Assembly (NCBI GenBank): GCA_031374115.1
Contig: JANMNO010000061.1
Location: forward strand, 33,469 to 97,468
Source: JAKFWF01 sp031374115
Lineage (GTDB): Bacteria > Pseudomonadota > Alphaproteobacteria > Rhizobiales > Hyphomicrobiaceae
Length of the DNA: 64,000 nt
Reading direction: 5' to 3'
Positions 25,916 through 34,398 of the stretch are shown one piece after another (within the stretch, counting starts at the first letter, position 1; every line of letters begins with the position of its first letter). A program made the position numbers and the translations under genes. The notes under the pieces were generated by a model, which saw only the letters and a program-made list of their open reading frames with translations, searched no databases and had not been told where the DNA came from.

Positions 25916-27352
25916 GTGGAATACGGCGAAATCACGAGAGCCAAAGTGCAGCGATTTGCAACTATGACAGCACTATGTCTGCTCGCGGCCATACTCGCCG
26001 CTTGGGGTCTGATCTTGTGGTTGAAACCAGGACCCGAGGGTCGTCTCGTGATCGCTACTGGCGGTGCGGGCGGGGCCTATCACCAGTTGGCGCTGACCTA
26101 TCAGAAAGACCTTGCGCGCCACGGCATCAAGCTCGAACTGCGTGACACAACCGAGGGCACCGATACGCTGAACAATCTGGTTCTCAACAAAGAATCCGAT
26201 GTACAGGCTGGGTTCGTCAAGGGCGGCGTTGCAGGCAGCCTGCAGGGCCGGCTTGCCTCCGAAGAGGAACATAAATGGCATGATTTGCAGGTCGAAAGGC
26301 TGCGATCGGTGGGCCGCGTCATGCTCGAGCCGATCTGGGTTTTCTACCGAGGCCCTAAGCAGATCCGCAATTTGTGGGAGTTCAAAGGCAAACGGATCAT
26401 GGTCGGGACCATGACCTCGGGGACACGGCGGGTGGCGAGCCACTTGCTCAGGGCCAACAACATTGATGCAAAAAACGCGACGATTATCGAGCAAGAATTG
26501 TCGGACGACGGTAGGCAGCTGATCACCGGGGATGCTGATGTCGCCTTCGTCATTCTCCCGGCGGAGTCCCCCAAGATTCAAAAGCTGATGCGGGCCACCG
26601 GCATCCTGTTGATGAATTTCGCTCCGGAGGCAGATGCCTACACCAACCGCTTTCCAGCGCTATCCAAAGTGATCATGAACCAAGGCTCCATTGAGTTCGT
26701 TCCCGAGATCCCGTCTGCCGACATCACGCTGCTCGCAACGACCACGGCATTGGTAGTGCGCACAGATTTACATCCGGCATTGGCGAGTGTCCTGACCGAC
26801 GCCGTGATCCATAACCCAAAGCCAGGCTTCGATAAAACCGGTGAGCCGGTATTGTTTCATCGAGCCGGCCAATTCCCGGCACCGAGCGACCCCGAGTTCG
26901 AAATGTCGCCGGACGCCAGGGCAGTCCACAAGTCAGGTGAGTTGCCATTCCTGTTGCGCGGTTTGGCGCCAGCGACGGCGAGAATGGGGATGCCGTTCTG
27001 GCCAGCTGCGCTGGCGAATGCCCATGGCGCACAATTCATCTTGTTGCTCATTCCGATATTGTCGATCCTGATCCCGCTGATCAAAATGTTGCCGATACTG
27101 TACAATTGGAGCATGCGCCGCCGCCTGCTGTACTGGTACAACGAGCTCAAGGAGCTCGAAACGTCGCTCGAGCGTGCGCCGGCGCAAACACGAAGTATGG
27201 CAAACATCGCAGAATTGGACCGGATCGAAACCGGGGTTGCAGCTATAAGAGTACCCCAGCATTTCTACGATCAGCTATTCGATTTGCGCGGTCACATCGA
27301 CCTCGTGCGGCAACGCCTCTCGCCAAGAGAAGGTTTGAAAACAGCAGCTTGA
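25916..27352 (+). CDS. TAXI-family TRAP solute-binding protein with membrane anchors
   Basis: About 478 residues. An N-terminal transmembrane helix (TALCLLAAILAAWGLILWL, about 18-36) is followed by a TAXI domain: LVIATGGAGGAYHQLALTYQ, TEGTDTLNNL, and VMLEPIWVFYRG. A C-terminal region has a second hydrophobic helix pair (FILLLIPILSILIPLI) and a coiled-coil-like, charged tail. Classic TAXI receptors are soluble periplasmic proteins; here both ends are anchored. GTG 25916 is chosen because a perfect AAGGAGG (25903-25909) lies six bases upstream. No DctM-like permease is in the window. It is followed at 22 bp by an MDR reductase. Confidence 0.85.
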   Translation: MEYGEITRAKVQRFATMTALCLLAAILAAWGLILWLKPGPEGRLVIATGGAGGAYHQLALTYQKDLARHGIKLELRDTTEGTDTLNNLVLNKESDVQAGFVKGGVAGSLQGRLASEEEHKWHDLQVERLRSVGRVMLEPIWVFYRGPKQIRNLWEFKGKRIMVGTMTSGTRRVASHLLRANNIDAKNATIIEQELSDDGRQLITGDADVAFVILPAESPKIQKLMRATGILLMNFAPEADAYTNRFPALSKVIMNQGSIEFVPEIPSADITLLATTTALVVRTDLHPALASVLTDAVIHNPKPGFDKTGEPVLFHRAGQFPAPSDPEFEMSPDARAVHKSGELPFLLRGLAPATARMGMPFWPAALANAHGAQFILLLIPILSILIPLIKMLPILYNWSMRRRLLYWYNELKELETSLERAPAQTRSMANIAELDRIETGVAAIRVPQHFYDQLFDLRGHIDLVRQRLSPREGLKTAA

Positions 27353-27374
27353 TGCAAACGCTTAAGGATCGATC

Positions 27375-28382
27375 ATGACATCGAAATCGCGCCGCCTCGT
27401 CCTCGACAAGCGCCCTAAACCGGGTCTTGTGACGCATGATCTTTTTCGCATCGAGGAAGCGGGCGTGGTCGATCCGAAGGCGGGCGAGTTCCGCGTCAAA
27501 GTCGAATTCATTTCTCTTGACCCGGCCATGCGCGGCTGGATCAACGAGGGCAAATCCTACGTTGCCCCGGTCCCTATCGGCAGCACGATGCGCGCTTACG
27601 CTGCCGGCCACGTCGAAGCCTCGAACCATCCAGGCTACAAGGCCGGCGATGCTGTTCAAGGACTGTTCGGCGCACAAACGCACGCGATATCGACCGGCGA
27701 ACGCGTGGTGAAAGTCGACACCGCCTTGGCCCCGCTCGAAAGGTGGCTCGGCGGCCTCGGCATGCCCGGTTGGACCGCGTACTTTGGCTTGTTGGAGGTC
27801 GGGCAACCGAAGGCTGGCGATACCGTCGTCGTCTCCGCTGCATCCGGTGCCGTCGGCTCGCTCGTCGGCCAGATCGCGAAGATCAAGGGCGCCCGGGCGG
27901 TCGGCATTGCCGGTGGGCCACAGAAGTGCCGCTACGTCGTCGAGGAATTGGGGTTCGATGCCTGCGTCGACTATAAGGCCGGCAACCTTGCAGCCGACCT
28001 CAAAGCCGCTTGTCCCAACGGTGTCGATGTCGACTTCGAGAACGTCGGTGGCGAAATCCTCGACACCGTGCTCTTGCAGATGAATCCCTTCGGACGCATC
28101 GCCGTATGCGGCCTCATATCGGCCTACACCGCGACCAGCATGCCTGCGGGTCCGAAGAACCTCCGGTGCATCCTCACCCAGCGTTTGAAGATGCAGGGTC
28201 TGATCGTCTTTGATTGGGAGAAACGAATTCCCGAGGCGATTACGGCGCTCGGCCTTTGGCACAGCAAAGGTCTCCTCAAGATTCGGGAAGATGTGCGCCC
28301 AGGTGGCCTCGAAGCGTTCGTCGACACTCTCAATCTGCTCTACACGAGCGGCAACAACGGCAAGCTTGTGTTGAAGGTTTGA
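27375..28382 (+). CDS. NADP-dependent MDR-family oxidoreductase (enone/alkenal reductase type)
   Basis: Zinc-independent medium-chain reductase of 335 residues. The N-terminal domain has RGWINEGKSYVAPVPIGS, the substrate-binding region typical of the leukotriene B4 dehydrogenase/CurA/YfmJ group. The nucleotide domain has GMPGWTAYFGL and VVSAASGAVGSLVGQIAKI with a glycine-rich loop, then VGIAGGPQKCRY. Members reduce alpha,beta-unsaturated ketones or aldehydes with NADPH. It is probably co-transcribed with the TAXI gene and with the phosphatase 7 bp downstream. The natural substrate is unknown. Confidence 0.9.
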   Translation: MTSKSRRLVLDKRPKPGLVTHDLFRIEEAGVVDPKAGEFRVKVEFISLDPAMRGWINEGKSYVAPVPIGSTMRAYAAGHVEASNHPGYKAGDAVQGLFGAQTHAISTGERVVKVDTALAPLERWLGGLGMPGWTAYFGLLEVGQPKAGDTVVVSAASGAVGSLVGQIAKIKGARAVGIAGGPQKCRYVVEELGFDACVDYKAGNLAADLKAACPNGVDVDFENVGGEILDTVLLQMNPFGRIAVCGLISAYTATSMPAGPKNLRCILTQRLKMQGLIVFDWEKRIPEAITALGLWHSKGLLKIREDVRPGGLEAFVDTLNLLYTSGNNGKLVLKV

Positions 28383-28389
28383 AAACTTC

Positions 28390-28974
28390 ATGAAATCCGG
28401 CATTACGCTTTACGTCGTGCGCCACGGCGAGACCGATTGGAATGTTGCAGGGCGACTTCAGGGGCACACGGATACGCGGCTCAACGAGCGCGGTCGCGGT
28501 CAGGCGACCCAAAATGGATTGCGTCTTCTCGATCAAAAACTCGATCTTGAAAAGATCGATTTCATCGCAAGCCCGCTGCTCAGAGCGTTTGAGACCATGC
28601 AGCTGCTGCGCGCAGCGATGGGCTCGCAGAACGCCGGCTTTGCAACTGACAGCCGGCTGAAGGAATTAAGCTACGGCCGCTGCGAGGGCTGTACCTGGTC
28701 ACAACTACCGCCCCTCGACAGCAATGGCATCGAGCGTGCCCAGGATCCATTCAACTGGCGCCCGGACGGCGGCGAAAGCTACGCCGACGTGATGCATCGC
28801 ATCACCGGTTGGTTGGCGGGCCTTACGCGGGATACGGTGGTCGTCACACATGGCGGCATAACCCGCGCACTGCGTGGCTTGGCTGCCGGCATACCCAACG
28901 AAAAGGTTCCGACACTAAAGGTGCCGCAGGACCGGATACTCGTGCTGCGCGATGGCGCCATGCGCTGGATTTGA
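28390..28974 (+). CDS. histidine phosphatase-superfamily protein
   Basis: Phosphoglycerate-mutase-like phosphatase of 194 residues. The catalytic RHG motif is Arg9-His10-Gly11 in YVVRHGETDWNVAGRLQGH. The second arginine lies in ASPLLRAFETMQLL, and the C-terminal catalytic His in VVVTHGGITRALRG. The size fits small cofactor-independent phosphatases (GpmB/CobC group); no cobalamin genes are nearby, so the substrate is open. It converges with the cupin gene 9 bp away. Confidence 0.92.
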   Translation: MKSGITLYVVRHGETDWNVAGRLQGHTDTRLNERGRGQATQNGLRLLDQKLDLEKIDFIASPLLRAFETMQLLRAAMGSQNAGFATDSRLKELSYGRCEGCTWSQLPPLDSNGIERAQDPFNWRPDGGESYADVMHRITGWLAGLTRDTVVVTHGGITRALRGLAAGIPNEKVPTLKVPQDRILVLRDGAMRWI

Positions 28975-28983
28975 AGTCCGCGC

Positions 28984-29361
28984 TTACTTATCGAAGAACT
29001 TGTTCGGCTTCATGAAGAACGACAATACCACGCATCCGTCCGTCGTGTGCGCCGTGTGACGACTGCCCGCCGGCCGCCACACATAATTACCTGCTGTCGC
29101 CACGCCTTCATCGTCGGCAAGCGAGCCCTCCAGCACAAAGCTCTGCTCAATATCCACATGCTCGTGATCTGGCAGGACTGACCCCGGTGCAAATCGCGTC
29201 AGAGCGGTGAGCAGGCCCGTATCCTTATCTTCCATCAGCACTTTCAAATCGACGCCCGGAAAGCGCGACGGCACCCAAGGCAAACTCTCGACATCGACGT
29301 AACGCGATGCGAGCGCGGAGAGCGCACTGTGATTCTTAGCTGCAGGTGTGATTGTCGCCAT
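28984..29361 (-). CDS. ChrR-like cupin-domain protein
   Basis: Single-domain cupin of 125 residues. Metal-ligand candidates are in PDHEHVDIEQSFVLEGSL (two His and a Glu, motif 1) and in WRPAGSRHTAHT (motif 2). The pattern resembles the ChrR cupin group, which includes both anti-sigma-factor domains and acetylacetone-dioxygenase-like enzymes; no sigma factor is adjacent here. It starts 11 bp after the FAH gene on the same strand and is likely co-transcribed, so an enzymatic role in the same pathway is plausible. Confidence 0.82.
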   Translation of the reverse strand: MATITPAAKNHSALSALASRYVDVESLPWVPSRFPGVDLKVLMEDKDTGLLTALTRFAPGSVLPDHEHVDIEQSFVLEGSLADDEGVATAGNYVWRPAGSRHTAHTTDGCVVLSFFMKPNKFFDK

Positions 29362-29372
29362 TGAACGTCTCC

Positions 29373-30551
29373 TCAGATCAAGAGCCCGCGTTTCGCCAAA
29401 TTTCGCATCAAATCAGTGGTGCTGTAGGTCCAGGGTGGAGCCTGGTCCGACATCGTCATCCGGTTGGTGAGGCTGCCCAGTTCGGACGCTTGTATCGTCA
29501 CCAGGTCACCTTCATGATGTGTGAAGCCCATGCCCGGCGCACCACGATCGTCTTTCGGAGCGAACATGGTTCCGAGATAGAGCACCGCCCCATCGGGGTA
29601 TTGGTGCGTTCGGTTGAGCATCTCGGCTACGAGATCAGCCGGATCCCGCGCGATCTCCGACATCGACGATTGGCCGGTCATGCGGAACCCATCGATGCCA
29701 TCGACCGTCAAGCGCACCTCGATCTGGCGCACCGTGTCGAGCGTAAACTCGCGGTCGAAAAAGCGTATGAAAGGTCCGACGCTTGCCGATGCATTATTGT
29801 CCTTTGCCTTGGACAATAGGAGCGCCGACCGCCCTTCGAAATCGCGCAAGTTCACATCATTGCCAAGCATGGCGCCGACAATTGTACCCTTCGAAGAGAC
29901 AGCGAGCACCACCTCCGGTTCGGGATTGTTCCACGTCGACCGCGGGTGTAGGCCCGCATCCATGCCATGGCCGACCGCACTCATCGGTTGAGCTTTGGTA
30001 AAGATTTCCGCATCCTCACCAATGCCGACTTCCAAATATTGCGACCAAGCACCCTGCTCGATCAGCACACGCTTGAGTTCGAGCGCCTGCGCCGAGCCGG
30101 GTTTCAAATTGCGCAGATTGCCGCCTAGTTGCTTTTCGACGGTAGCGCGGATCGCATGTGCTTTTTCCGGAGCGCCTTTCGCCTGTTCCTCAATGACGCG
30201 TTCGAGCATCGAACGCGGGAACGTCACGCCGGCGGCCTTGACGGCCTGAAGATCGATTGGCGCCAAGAGCCAGGGTTTCGAAATGTCTCGTAATGCCTCC
30301 GGGGTGTTGGCGAGAACTTCGGTCACCGAACCGATGCGTTCACCCGAGCAATTCCGCACGACAGCTGCAGGATCAGCGCTTTCGCACAGATCGCGCATCG
30401 TCGGGGCCGCCGCAGAGATGTCGAAGATGCCGCCACTGCGGATTGCAACGACCGAAGGTCCTGCGACATCCGGGCGCCAGACACGCCCGGCAAGTGCAGA
30501 CGAAGTTCCGTCACTTGGCAATGTCATCGCTTCAGTTACCCGTGAACGCAT
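29373..30551 (-). CDS. fumarylacetoacetate hydrolase-family enzyme
   Basis: About 392 residues. The C-terminal half carries the FAH fold with EPEVVLAVSSKGTIVGAMLG, GNDVNLRDFEGRSALLL, SKAKDNNASASVGPFI and GAVLYLGTMFAPKDDRG. The family includes C-C hydrolases and sugar-acid dehydratases (2-keto-3-deoxy-pentonate type). The segment around RSALLLSKAKDNNA looks closest to the latter group, but I would not assign one. ATG 30551 is chosen: GAGG lies five bases upstream, whereas an ATG at 30704 overlaps the divergent promoter region. Divergent from a GntR/FCD regulator, with a cupin gene behind. Confidence 0.85.
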   Translation of the reverse strand: MRSRVTEAMTLPSDGTSSALAGRVWRPDVAGPSVVAIRSGGIFDISAAAPTMRDLCESADPAAVVRNCSGERIGSVTEVLANTPEALRDISKPWLLAPIDLQAVKAAGVTFPRSMLERVIEEQAKGAPEKAHAIRATVEKQLGGNLRNLKPGSAQALELKRVLIEQGAWSQYLEVGIGEDAEIFTKAQPMSAVGHGMDAGLHPRSTWNNPEPEVVLAVSSKGTIVGAMLGNDVNLRDFEGRSALLLSKAKDNNASASVGPFIRFFDREFTLDTVRQIEVRLTVDGIDGFRMTGQSSMSEIARDPADLVAEMLNRTHQYPDGAVLYLGTMFAPKDDRGAPGMGFTHHEGDLVTIQASELGSLTNRMTMSDQAPPWTYSTTDLMRNLAKRGLLI

Positions 30552-30732
30552 TCGATCCTCCTCGCAATCGCAGGCCAGCTGCGCAACCTGACACTTATCC
30601 GCCCGGTTTGACTTCGTCCAATCTCGCACATCAACATGGCCACTGCCGCCAAATCCGATGCATGCTACGGTTACGCTCCGGGTTTGCTGCGTGATGGCAT
30701 GCAATTACGACATGCTGCACACGGGAGGGAAG

Positions 30733-31437
30733 ATGAGCAAGAGCGACTTCGCCGAACACGTTGCAGCTTCTCCGGCTGACCGTCGCTCGCAAACTTTGCG
30801 CGCCTACCACGAGTTGCGCCGCCGTATCCTGGAAAACGAGATGCCGGCGGGCGCGCAGTATCTCGAACAGACCCTCGCCGATGAGCTCGGCATGAGCCGC
30901 ACCCCGGTCCGCGAAGCCCTGATCCGGCTCAGCGACGAGAGGCTCGTCGAAGTGAAGCCCCGCCATGGCGCAAGGGTGCTTCCCGTCTCCGTCTCGGACA
31001 TGGGCGAAATCTACGAGTTGCTGTCGACGCTGGAGGCGATCGCAGCACAACGTGTGGCCGAGCGTGGCCTCAATTCGGGGCAACTGGCGCGTTTGGAAAC
31101 GGCGGTCGCCGGCATGGATCAGTCGCTCGACCGCAATGATCTGATCGCATGGTCCACGTACGATCGAGAGTTTCACAATGCCATTGTAGAGCTTTCGGGC
31201 AACCGTCGCTTGGCCCAGGTCGTCGCCATGTTCCGCGATCAAGCACATCGTGCGCGTATGCAGACCCTGACGCTTAGGCCAAAGCCGACGCAGTCGAATC
31301 GTGACCATGCAGCCGTCGTCGCCGCAATCCGGAAGCGCGATGGCAATACTGCATACGAGATCCACCGCCGCCATCGGCAGGAAGCCGGGCGAATGTTGTT
31401 GCGGCTTCTCGCCGGGCAAAAGCCAGAGGGCTTGTGA
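30733..31437 (+). CDS. GntR-family transcriptional regulator, FCD subfamily
   Basis: About 234 residues. A winged helix-turn-helix (about 20-90) contains YHELRRRILENEMPAGAQYL, LADELGMSRTPVREALIRL and RHGARVLPVS, the GntR DNA-binding signature. An all-helical FCD effector domain follows with YDREFHNAIVELSGN and the later HRRHRQEAGRM, where Asp/His residues normally bind a metal and a carboxylate ligand. ATG 30733 has GGGAGGGA upstream. It is transcribed away from the FAH-cupin pair and probably controls it from the shared 180-bp region; the inducer is likely an organic or sugar acid. Confidence 0.92.
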   Translation: MSKSDFAEHVAASPADRRSQTLRAYHELRRRILENEMPAGAQYLEQTLADELGMSRTPVREALIRLSDERLVEVKPRHGARVLPVSVSDMGEIYELLSTLEAIAAQRVAERGLNSGQLARLETAVAGMDQSLDRNDLIAWSTYDREFHNAIVELSGNRRLAQVVAMFRDQAHRARMQTLTLRPKPTQSNRDHAAVVAAIRKRDGNTAYEIHRRHRQEAGRMLLRLLAGQKPEGL

Positions 31438-31520
31438 GTGCCGGCACGAACGACCCGAGTTGCCCTGGTCTCACATCCGAAATAGCCTCGGGTTGCAGTG
31501 ATGTCCGGAGATCCGAGCAT

Positions 31521-31841
31521 ATGAAACCCAAAACAGTCACTCGTTTCAGCGTCTTGTTGTTACTCGCAGCCGCATCTCCTGCGCTCGCGGATGCGATCGA
31601 TGGACAATGGTGTTTCGCGAGTAGCCATCTCGAAATTCAGGGCCCGAGCATCACGACGCCCGGTGGCAACAAAATTGGCGGCGACTACAGCCGTCACGGC
31701 TTCAGATACGTCGTACCGGCCAATGAACCCGATCCGGGTAGTGAAATTGTCATGGTTTTGCACGGCGAAGAGCTGATGGAGCTCACCCGGAAAGGTGCGC
31801 CAGCGCCGGAAAAATGGCGGCGCTGCAAGCCTATCAGCTGA
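31521..31841 (+). CDS. small secreted protein of unknown function
   Basis: About 106 residues. The signal peptide KTVTRFSVLLLLAAASPAL ends near ALA-DA (about 23). The mature part starts DAIDGQWCFASSHLEI and holds only two cysteines, in QWCFA and RRCKPIS, which probably form a disulfide; it looks like a small beta-rich domain. ATG 31521 starts the signal peptide; the frame also runs back to 31434 without signal-like features. No family recognised. Same direction as the GntR gene, 83 bp after it. Confidence 0.65.
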   Translation: MKPKTVTRFSVLLLLAAASPALADAIDGQWCFASSHLEIQGPSITTPGGNKIGGDYSRHGFRYVVPANEPDPGSEIVMVLHGEELMELTRKGAPAPEKWRRCKPIS

Positions 31842-32020
31842 GGGCATAACGATGGCATACTCAGAGCAATGACGAGGCTTTTTAACCGCGACCGCGTGTC
31901 GGCTGGCGGTAAGCGGCGAATTCGGCTAGTAACCACCGATCAAATGCCCCTGGCCGTCACGCTCGCACCTCCATTCCGGTAGGTGGGCGCCATCGCCTAT
32001 GCTCGAAAAGCGCTTAGCCC

Positions 32021-34306
32021 ATGACATTTCCGACCACTCATCCGGCGCTCGCCCGCGCCCTCGCAGCGCGCGACTATTCAGTGCCGACTGCTGTTCAGCT
32101 TGCAGTACTGGAGACCGATACGGCAGGCCGGGACATGCTTGTTTCGGCGCAAACCGGTTCTGGCAAGACAGTCGCCTTCGGGCTTGCGATTGCAACCACG
32201 CTGCTTGGCACGGAAGAGCGTTTTAGCCGTGCAACGGAACCTCTCTCGCTGATCATCGCGCCGACACGAGAATTAGCTCTCCAAGTTCAGCGCGAACTCG
32301 CTTGGCTCTATGCCGACACAGGAGCCAACGTGATCTCCTGCGTCGGTGGCATGGACGCCCGGGCCGAGGCGCGTCAGCTCAACGCCGGCGCCCACATCGT
32401 CGTCGGCACACCCGGCCGGCTGCGCGATCATCTAGAGCGCAATCGTCTGAGGCTAGGCTCCCTTAAAACCATCGTTCTCGATGAGGCCGACGAGATGCTC
32501 GATCTCGGCTTCCGGGAGGATCTCGAATTCATTCTCGATGCAACGCCTGAGGAGCGCCAGACGCTGCTGTTCTCGGCGACCATGCCGCGCGAAATCGAGA
32601 CGCTTGCCCGCCGCTATCAACGTGACTCGGTTCGCATCGAAACCACCCGCCGTAACGAGCAGCACGCCGATATCGAGTACCGTGCGATCCGCGTCGCGCC
32701 CGGCGATGGCGAAAACGCGGTCGTCAACGTCCTACGCTTTCACGATGCCCGGGCAGCGCTCGTCTTTTGCGCCACGCGTGAAGCCGTGAAGCGCATGCAT
32801 TCTCGACTTGTCGAGCGCGGCTTCGCAGCGGTCGCATTGTCGGGCGAACTATCGCAGGCAGAACGATCGCAAGCCCTCGTTTCGCTGCGTGATGGCCGCG
32901 CGCGTGTGCTGGTCGCAACCGACGTCGCAGCACGAGGGTTGGATTTGCCAGACCTGGCACTCGTCATTCACGCCGATTTACCCAACGACGGGGAGACGCT
33001 TTTGCATCGTTCGGGCCGGACGGGCCGGGCTGGTAAGAAGGGCATGTGCATGCTCATCGTGCCGTTCAACCGCCGCCGCAAAGCCGAGGAGCTTCTCGCC
33101 AAGGCGCGGATCACCGTGATCTGGGGAGCGGCCCCAACCGCCGACGAAATTCGCGCGCGTGACCAGGAGCGTTTCCTCGCGGACACGATATTTACTGAAG
33201 CGCCGGCGGAAGCGGATCTCAGTGCGGCGCAAGCTTTACAAGCAGCGCGCACTGCCGACGAGATCGCGATCGCTCTTATTCGCATGCATCGCGCACAACT
33301 ACCTGCGCCAGAAGAACTCGTCGAGGACACGGGTCCGCCTCGCCGCGAATTCGGAGCAGCACCGCGTGAGCGGTCGCAAGGTTATGTCAGCCGCTTGAGC
33401 AACAGTGATCGGGAGCGCCCAGCACAGTTCACCGATCGCAATTCGCGCCCCGCTCGCGCCAGTCGCGACGACGGGCCGCCGATGGTTTGGTTCCGCCTCA
33501 ACATTGGTCGCGATCGTAACGCCGATCCGCGCTGGTTGCTGCCGCTGATTTGCCGTGCCGGCGGCGTCACCAAGAGCGAGATCGGTGCCATCCGCATCGA
33601 CGACAAGGACACGCGTTTTCAGATCGTCGCTGAATTCGCCAATCAGTTCGCCGATGCGGTGCGCACCAACGAAAGCAAGGAAGGACACATCGCCCGAGAA
33701 GGTGCGGCGACTGTCAATAGCGAGCGCCCCAGGGCATCCGGCTATCGGCCGGCGAAAACCGACGCACCCGCCGATGCCACCACCCATATGAGTGCCGCCA
33801 CTGGAGAGAAGCCAAAGACGCCTCGGGTGCCCAACGGCAAGACTTCGAAGATGACCGCGGATGAGCGTCCGAAAGCTCCCTGGCGCGATAATGCCATACC
33901 GAAGTCCGGCGGGTTCGTCGCCCGAACGGCGCCGTGGAATGAAAGTTTGCCCTCCAATGCGCCTCGCGAAGAGCGCGCCGCGACCCCTCGCCGGGATGGT
34001 GGAAAGCCAAAGCCGAGCGGCTACCTCGCGCGGCCAGACTCGGGCACGCGTGCGGCGCCATCCGATGCCTCATCGAACGAGCGCCATAAGACGCCGTGGC
34101 GCGACAAGGGCAAACCGAAATCAGCCGGGTTCTCAGCCCGATCCGCAACTGGTGCAAACGTTGGCAATGGCATGGTCGCGCCAACCTCCGCGCCGCGCGG
34201 CAAAAGCGCACCAGCCAGCCGGAAAGATGGTCCAGCCGGTGCCAAGACTGCTTCGAAGTACGCTCACAAAAAGAAGCATCGCGAGGCTAAACCCGGCCCG
34301 ACATAG
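32021..34306 (+). CDS. DEAD-box RNA helicase with repetitive C-terminal tail
   Basis: 761-residue ATP-dependent RNA helicase, probably in ribosome assembly or cold-induced RNA remodelling. Motifs in order: Q-motif region PTAVQ, AQTGSGKT (43-50), PTRELALQ, GTPGRL, DEAD (154-157), SAT, RVLVATDVAARGLDLPD and HRSGRTGRAG (329-338). A DbpA-type RNA-binding domain spans about 487-550 (WFRLNIGRDRNADPRWLLPL). From about 560 the protein is disordered and Arg/Lys/Pro-rich, with three 21-residue repeats at an exact 36-residue spacing. The tail ends in KKKHREAKPGP. Confidence 0.93.
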   Translation: MTFPTTHPALARALAARDYSVPTAVQLAVLETDTAGRDMLVSAQTGSGKTVAFGLAIATTLLGTEERFSRATEPLSLIIAPTRELALQVQRELAWLYADTGANVISCVGGMDARAEARQLNAGAHIVVGTPGRLRDHLERNRLRLGSLKTIVLDEADEMLDLGFREDLEFILDATPEERQTLLFSATMPREIETLARRYQRDSVRIETTRRNEQHADIEYRAIRVAPGDGENAVVNVLRFHDARAALVFCATREAVKRMHSRLVERGFAAVALSGELSQAERSQALVSLRDGRARVLVATDVAARGLDLPDLALVIHADLPNDGETLLHRSGRTGRAGKKGMCMLIVPFNRRRKAEELLAKARITVIWGAAPTADEIRARDQERFLADTIFTEAPAEADLSAAQALQAARTADEIAIALIRMHRAQLPAPEELVEDTGPPRREFGAAPRERSQGYVSRLSNSDRERPAQFTDRNSRPARASRDDGPPMVWFRLNIGRDRNADPRWLLPLICRAGGVTKSEIGAIRIDDKDTRFQIVAEFANQFADAVRTNESKEGHIAREGAATVNSERPRASGYRPAKTDAPADATTHMSAATGEKPKTPRVPNGKTSKMTADERPKAPWRDNAIPKSGGFVARTAPWNESLPSNAPREERAATPRRDGGKPKPSGYLARPDSGTRAAPSDASSNERHKTPWRDKGKPKSAGFSARSATGANVGNGMVAPTSAPRGKSAPASRKDGPAGAKTASKYAHKKKHREAKPGPT
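33863..34141 (+). repeat. in-frame 108-bp periodic repeat in the helicase tail
   Basis: Three units start at 33863, 33971 and 34079, exactly 108 bp (36 codons) apart. Each opens with a conserved 21-residue core of the form ER-x-K/A-x-P-W/R-RD-x-GKPK-x-x-G-F/Y-x-AR; the 15-residue linkers are divergent. A weaker related core occurs at 33806. The repeats are basic and probably bind RNA. Confidence 0.8.
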
Positions 34307-34398
34307 GGGTGTTTTTGCGGCCCGCCACTGATAGATGCCGGGGATAAGCACGCCGATCGTCGATGGCTATTCGCACGATGTCGTGTTTAGACTAGCGA

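Noticed and set aside
27243..28403. Long minus-strand frame of 386 codons
   Set aside because: It lies fully antisense to the MDR oxidoreductase, which has clear family motifs; high-GC codon bias makes antisense frames open. Its translation shows no recognisable domain.
30630..30732. GntR operator at the GCATG...CATGC repeat near 30697-30715
   Set aside because: The arms are only five bases and similar short repeats occur by chance nearby; too weak to list as a site.
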